A stretch of DNA of 6,246 bases from NCBI GenBank assembly GCA_016875595.1, contig VGPI01000126.1, positions 1-6,246 of the forward strand, in the 5' to 3' direction. Origin of the DNA: Candidatus Cloacimonadota bacterium (GTDB lineage Bacteria; Cloacimonadota; Cloacimonadia; Cloacimonadales; Cloacimonadaceae). Of this stretch, positions 6,022 through 6,246 are shown in pieces (within the stretch, counting starts at the first letter, position 1; the number at the start of each line of letters is the position of its first letter). A model generated the notes under the pieces. The model saw only the letters and a list, made by a program, of their open reading frames with translations, was not told where the DNA came from and did not search any database. The position numbers and the translations under genes are program-made.

Positions 6022-6087
6022 CTGTTGCCTAAGCACCGCTTGTCCAGTCGTAGGGTCGCTTTCCTTCAGCGACCCAGCACATCCGGT
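6022..6087 (+). repeat. Composite repeat unit 5 (exact duplicate of unit 4)
   Basis: All 66 bases match unit 4, with the stem at 6053-6060 and 6068-6075. Perfect identity, including the shared CCTAAG variant, indicates a recent tandem duplication. Confidence 0.92.
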
Positions 6088-6147
6088 CTGTTGCATAAGC
6101 ACCGCTTGTCCGAAGGTGATGGGCGCTGAGGGAAAGCGCCCCTACAT
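6088..6147 (+). repeat. Composite repeat unit 6 (arm + inverted hairpin)
   Basis: The arm lies at 6088-6111 with the usual CATAAG form. GAAGGTGAT and the stem GGGCGCT (6121-6127) with AGCGCCC (6135-6141) around GAGGGAA follow. It is nearly identical to unit 2, with one G missing. The unit ends CCTACAT and runs straight into AAGGA, the lgt ribosome binding site, where unit 2 has CCGGA. Confidence 0.9.
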
Positions 6148-6152
6148 AAGGA
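6148..6152 (+). promoter_or_regulatory. Ribosome binding site of lgt
   Basis: AAGGA lies 7 bases before the ATG at 6160. It occupies the place where other repeat units carry CCGGA, so the site sits at the repeat end. Confidence 0.7.
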
Positions 6153-6159
6153 TCTAAAT

Positions 6160-6246
6160 ATGTTGAACGCTCCGAATATAAGCCCTGATATCGTCAGTTT
6201 CAAGCTCTTTGGTACGGCATTACATATCCGCTGGTATGGCTTCTTC
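6160..6246 (+). CDS. lgt: Prolipoprotein diacylglyceryl transferase, N-terminal fragment
   Basis: The first 29 codons lie in the window and the gene continues past its right edge. Lgt is an inner-membrane enzyme that moves diacylglyceryl from phosphatidylglycerol to the lipobox cysteine of prolipoproteins. The fragment begins MLNAPNISPDIVSF and reaches LHIRWYGFF. The pattern of a Pro-Asp/Asn-Ile start, a short strand with Gly, then IRWYG leading into the first membrane helix is the usual N-terminus of Lgt. Only this part can be judged; the catalytic residues lie outside. It is preceded by a clear ribosome site and by the structured repeats, and no separate promoter was seen. Confidence 0.85.
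   Translation, partial: MLNAPNISPDIVSFKLFGTALHIRWYGFF

Noticed and set aside
5854..6129. Open frame encoding a repetitive peptide (repeating SGLL.KHRLS)
   Set aside because: It starts inside etfB out of frame and stays open only because the 66-bp repeat is a multiple of three. It has no ribosome site or domain.
3701..6147. CRISPR-like array (24-base repeats every 64-66 bases)
   Set aside because: The stretches between the 24-bp arms are themselves repeated hairpins, not unique spacers; there are only three arms per cluster, and no cas gene is seen.

Overview
The window looks like a chromosomal segment of an anaerobic, Gram-negative-type bacterium. Surface-polysaccharide genes (nucleotide-sugar epimerase, SLBB export protein, sugar aminotransferase) sit next to an electron-transfer flavoprotein beta subunit of the type common in strict anaerobes and the start of lgt. 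The overall flavour recalls Cloacimonadota or similar uncultured anaerobic phyla, but that is a low-confidence guess from protein style alone.

Left part (1-1337): the 3' end of an unrecognised plus-strand gene meets a minus-strand SAM methyltransferase tail to tail, only 15 bases apart. A 238-base intergenic region then separates the methyltransferase from the divergent plus-strand genes. Middle (1362-3684): an NAD-dependent sugar epimerase/dehydratase overlaps by 11 bases an SLBB-domain envelope protein. Right part (3933-6246): a DegT-family sugar aminotransferase, etfB (without etfA after it), and the first 29 codons of lgt, all on the plus strand. The methyltransferase, epimerase, aminotransferase and SLBB protein fit a locus that builds, modifies and exports a cell-surface glycan. 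etfB and lgt are metabolic/housekeeping genes that happen to follow.

The most striking content is a family of short structured repeats that fills every intercistronic spacer right of 3685 (3701-3914, 5039-5122, 5922-6147). There are two modules: a 24-bp arm (begins CTGTTGCATAAGC, ends GCTTGTCC) and a GC-rich hairpin (core GGG[T/G]CGCT - 7-nt loop - AGCG[A/C]CCC). Together they form units of 64-66 bp, and the hairpin also occurs alone. The hairpin appears in both orientations relative to the arm, a T:A to G:C pair swap between copies keeps the stem intact, one copy supplies the stop codon of the aminotransferase gene, and in all three spacers the last repeat ends directly against the Shine-Dalgarno sequence of the next gene. 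A diverged seventh arm lies at 285-308, inside the poorly conserved-looking C-terminal tail of the methyltransferase frame. No tRNA, rRNA, transposase gene or CRISPR array was seen.
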